Part shown: piece by piece, positions 51,297 to 53,354 of the stretch
How the letters are laid out: every line of letters starts with the position of its first letter
Numbering within the stretch: the first letter of the stretch is position 1
Assembly (NCBI RefSeq): GCF_005405185.1
Contig: NZ_BJDO01000014.1
Location: 1-53,354, forward strand
Length of the DNA: 53,354 nucleotides
Reading direction: 5' to 3'
DNA from: Secundilactobacillus hailunensis
Lineage (GTDB): Bacteria > Bacillota > Bacilli > Lactobacillales > Lactobacillaceae
The notes under the pieces: model-generated
What the model was told of the DNA's origin: nothing
The model's database searches: none
What the model saw: the letters and a program-made list of their open reading frames with translations, nothing else
Translations under genes and position numbers: made by a program

Positions 51297-53018
51297 TTAC
51301 TTGAGAAATTGTTTCACCATTTTTTCCGTATCGTCATTAGTTAACGCGTGTTTCAAAACGTGATCAACTAGCGCCGCGCATTTCGTCGTATCAAGTCTTT
51401 TCATGGTACTGCGGGTCCGTAAGATAGAACTGGCACTCATCGAGTATTCATCAAGCCCCATCCCCATCAGTAATGGTAGCGCAACCGCATCACCGGCCAT
51501 TTCACCGCACATAGCAGCAATCTTGCCTTCCTGATGAGCAGCGTCGATCACGTGCTTGATCAGCTTTAATAGTGCCGGGTTATAAGGCTGGTACAGGTAA
51601 GAAACGCACTCGTTGCCCCTATCAGCCGCAAACAGGTACTGGATCAGGTCGTTAGTCCCAATACTGAAGAAATCAACTTCCTTAGCAAATGCTTCAGCAA
51701 AAATAGCAGCTGCTGGAACTTCGATCATCATGCCCAGCTTAATGTCATCGCCAATTCCCGGATCATTCACCTGCAACTTTTGTTTTTCTTCCATAAAGAT
51801 GGCTTTAGCTTTTCTAAATTCTTCCAAGGTTGCGATCATGGGAAACATGATCCGTAGTTGACCGAATTTAGAAGCGCGAATCAGCGCCCGCAACTGGGTC
51901 CGAAAAATTGCTTGGCGACTCAAGGAAATCCGAATCGCCCGATAACCTAGAAACGGATTCATTTCCTTTGGCAGCGACAGGTAATCCAGCTGCTTATCAC
52001 CGCCAATATCCATGGTACGAATGACGACCGGTTTGCCGTGCATCGTTTCGGTTACCTGCTTGTACGCCTTAAACTGGTCTTCTTCAGTAGGCAAACTATT
52101 GCTGTTCATGTATAAAAACTCAGACCTAAACAAGCCCACAGCGTCCGCACCAGCTTTGAAAACATCCGCCATATCAGTCGGCGTCCCAATGTTAGCCGCA
52201 ATCTCAAATTTCTTACCATCTGCAGAAACTGACGGGGCGTTCACCAACGTTGCCCATTCAGCACGCTGTTTTTCAAATTCTTCAGCCTGTTGCCGGTAAG
52301 CTGTAATTTCAGTATCATCGGGGCTGGCGATGGCGTTACCAGTCAGACCATCCAAGATTACTGATTCATCATTCTTAATTTTTTGAGTCGCGTCACCAGC
52401 GCCCACTACGGCCGGAATTTCCAGCGTCCGTGACATGATGGCTGAATGACTGGTCCGACCACCGAGATCAGTAATGATACCTTTGATATACTGCGTATCC
52501 ATCTGTGAGATATCTGAAGGCGTCACTTCATGAGCAACAAGAATGACGGGGCAATTAATGGCTGCCAGATCAGGTAAGTCTTTCCCCAGCAAATGGCTAA
52601 GGACTCGTTTAGTCACATCTCTGACATCGGCGGCCCGCTCTTGCATATACTGATTCGCAGTCATCGCTTCAAGCGTGTTGATGAAATCAGTCGTGACCTT
52701 TTTTAGGGCCTGTTCTGCGTTAACCTTTTGCACTGTGATCAACTGTTCCATCTGTTTGATCATTTCTGGGTCAGTTAAAAGTGCGATGTGCGCGTCAAAG
52801 ATCGTTAATACTTCGTTATCCAAATGCCCCTTGGCCCGTGCCTTGATTGCCTCTAGATCCTTAACTGAGACATCAAGTGCCTGCTGCAGGCGTTTGATTT
52901 CAGCCTCCGGATTTTTGATAGCCACTTTTTTAAAGCTTAAATCAGGCGTGACTAACAGATAGGCCTTCGCAATTCCAATACCATCACTAGCTGCAATTCC
53001 CTTAATTTTTATCGCCAA
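51297..53018 (-). CDS. ptsI: PTS enzyme I (phosphoenolpyruvate-protein phosphotransferase)
   Basis: 573 residues from a TTG at 53018 (MAIKIKGIAASDG), preceded by CGAGG; a 16-residue longer in-frame start at 53066 is less likely because the family normally begins here. EIN domain with active His in GGRTSHSAIMSRTLEIPAVVG, then the PEP-binding EIC with MIEVPAAA, GTNDLIQY and MCGEMAGD (catalytic Cys). It starts the PTS phosphorelay to HPr. Unusually, no ptsH lies just upstream; ptsI has its own promoter. Confidence 0.93.
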   Translation of the reverse strand: MAIKIKGIAASDGIGIAKAYLLVTPDLSFKKVAIKNPEAEIKRLQQALDVSVKDLEAIKARAKGHLDNEVLTIFDAHIALLTDPEMIKQMEQLITVQKVNAEQALKKVTTDFINTLEAMTANQYMQERAADVRDVTKRVLSHLLGKDLPDLAAINCPVILVAHEVTPSDISQMDTQYIKGIITDLGGRTSHSAIMSRTLEIPAVVGAGDATQKIKNDESVILDGLTGNAIASPDDTEITAYRQQAEEFEKQRAEWATLVNAPSVSADGKKFEIAANIGTPTDMADVFKAGADAVGLFRSEFLYMNSNSLPTEEDQFKAYKQVTETMHGKPVVIRTMDIGGDKQLDYLSLPKEMNPFLGYRAIRISLSRQAIFRTQLRALIRASKFGQLRIMFPMIATLEEFRKAKAIFMEEKQKLQVNDPGIGDDIKLGMMIEVPAAAIFAEAFAKEVDFFSIGTNDLIQYLFAADRGNECVSYLYQPYNPALLKLIKHVIDAAHQEGKIAAMCGEMAGDAVALPLLMGMGLDEYSMSASSILRTRSTMKRLDTTKCAALVDHVLKHALTNDDTEKMVKQFLK

Positions 53019-53128
53019 AATAGTTACCTCGACTTCCAAAGACGACTGACTGATGCTCATCTTCAATCACATGGTTTGCTTTTAGTTCAGATTCAATTCC
53101 GCTGTGACTTACCTTGTTTCTTGCCTAA

Positions 53129-53157
53129 ATTATATCGACTAAGAATTTTTTCTACAA
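53129..53157 (-). promoter_or_regulatory. Promoter of ptsI
   Basis: TTGTAG, 17 bases, TATAAT on the minus strand, about 110 bases before the TTG start. Confidence 0.8.
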
Positions 53158-53177
53158 GTCACTCAGTCATACGTTTT

Positions 53178-53213
53178 AAAAGAAGGTGCCAAAGCCACCG
53201 CTTTAACACCTTC
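53178..53213 (-). terminator. Terminator upstream of ptsI, for a leftward gene beyond the window
   Basis: GAAGGTGTTAAAGCGG/CACCTTC-type stem on the minus strand followed by TTTTAAAA. No coding frame precedes it inside the window. Confidence 0.6.
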
Positions 53214-53264
53214 ACTCGTAGTTAAATTGGCACTTCGTCAAGTAGAGTTGATTTAGATTTATAG

Positions 53265-53301
53265 GAGTACTTAGACCTCAATTGGTCTAGGTGCTTTTTT
53301 A
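53265..53301 (+). terminator. Plus-strand terminator-like hairpin at the right edge
   Basis: AGTACTTAGACC/GGTCTAGGTGCT stem followed by TTTTTT, reading rightwards. No plus-strand gene precedes it; it may end a short RNA or be an attenuator of the next gene. Confidence 0.5.
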
Positions 53302-53354
53302 GTTGGCAGTTTTTTGGACAATGGTTTGAACCAGCCGCGTTCCAAAAAAATACG

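Overview
The window looks like chromosomal DNA of a Gram-positive lactic acid bacterium of the family Lactobacillaceae; the genus cannot be fixed from sequence alone. The reasons are the moderate GC content, strong AGGAGG-type ribosome binding sites with many TTG/GTG starts, four tRNA-sensing T-box leaders, a lipobox oligopeptide-binding protein, a tandem VIT pair, PepI-type iminopeptidase, PanE-type hydroxyacid dehydrogenases, an NADH oxidase and PTS enzyme I. No rRNA, tRNA, CRISPR array or prophage was found.

Layout, left to right. 1-278: possible end of an insertion sequence and a terminator. 279-4486: argCJBD operon (arginine synthesis to acetylornithine/ornithine), read leftwards, with a strong promoter. 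4849-5696: an Rgg/XRE-like regulator split in two reading frames. 5892-6353: universal stress protein. 6510-8345: an IS200/IS605-family element with a dead TnpA and an intact TnpB RNA-guided nuclease, plus a candidate omega/reRNA. 8362-12684: APA-type permease, then pepI-oppA behind a T-box. 13139-15602: a two-gene cell-surface operon (C39-like protease, amidase). 15800-17281: T-box, a 44-codon small ORF and a 2-keto-4-pentenoate hydratase-family gene. 17566-21448: MtnE-like aminotransferase and a glutamine-type ABC transporter (GlnHP fusion plus GlnQ). 21526-25645: Fe-S assembly-like protein, prephenate dehydratase, then two tandem PanE-like dehydrogenases, each with its own promoter and T-box. 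25687-28321: CorA and an AAT permease. 28384-37858: an EAL phosphodiesterase, an NADH oxidase and a five-gene exopolysaccharide operon with the same gene order as Listeria pssA-E (membrane protein, DUF2334, GT2 synthase, BcsB-like, degenerate GGDEF). 37933-43785: small ORF, VIT pair, LysM-3D wall protein behind a WalR-like box, OsmC, HAD, GNAT, and TenA behind a TPP riboswitch. 44401-48520: transketolase, transaldolase, glycerate kinase. 48941-53018: NicO-type Ni/Co transporter, zinc-type binding lipoprotein behind a Fur/Zur-like operator, and ptsI without a ptsH next to it.

How the genes may work together. From 10 to 28 kb the region is dominated by amino-acid acquisition and catabolism: peptide binding, proline release, two permeases, an ABC importer, phenylpyruvate synthesis (PheA), an aminotransferase and two 2-keto-acid reductases, with T-boxes tying several of them to tRNA charging. 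The EAL protein and the pss-like operon suggest a c-di-GMP-linked exopolysaccharide system. The tkt-tal pair, glycerate kinase and ptsI are central carbon functions. The observations most worth following are the pss-like operon, the duplicated T-box/PanE units, the T-box-controlled small ORF, the TnpB element with its lost transposase, and the split regulator.
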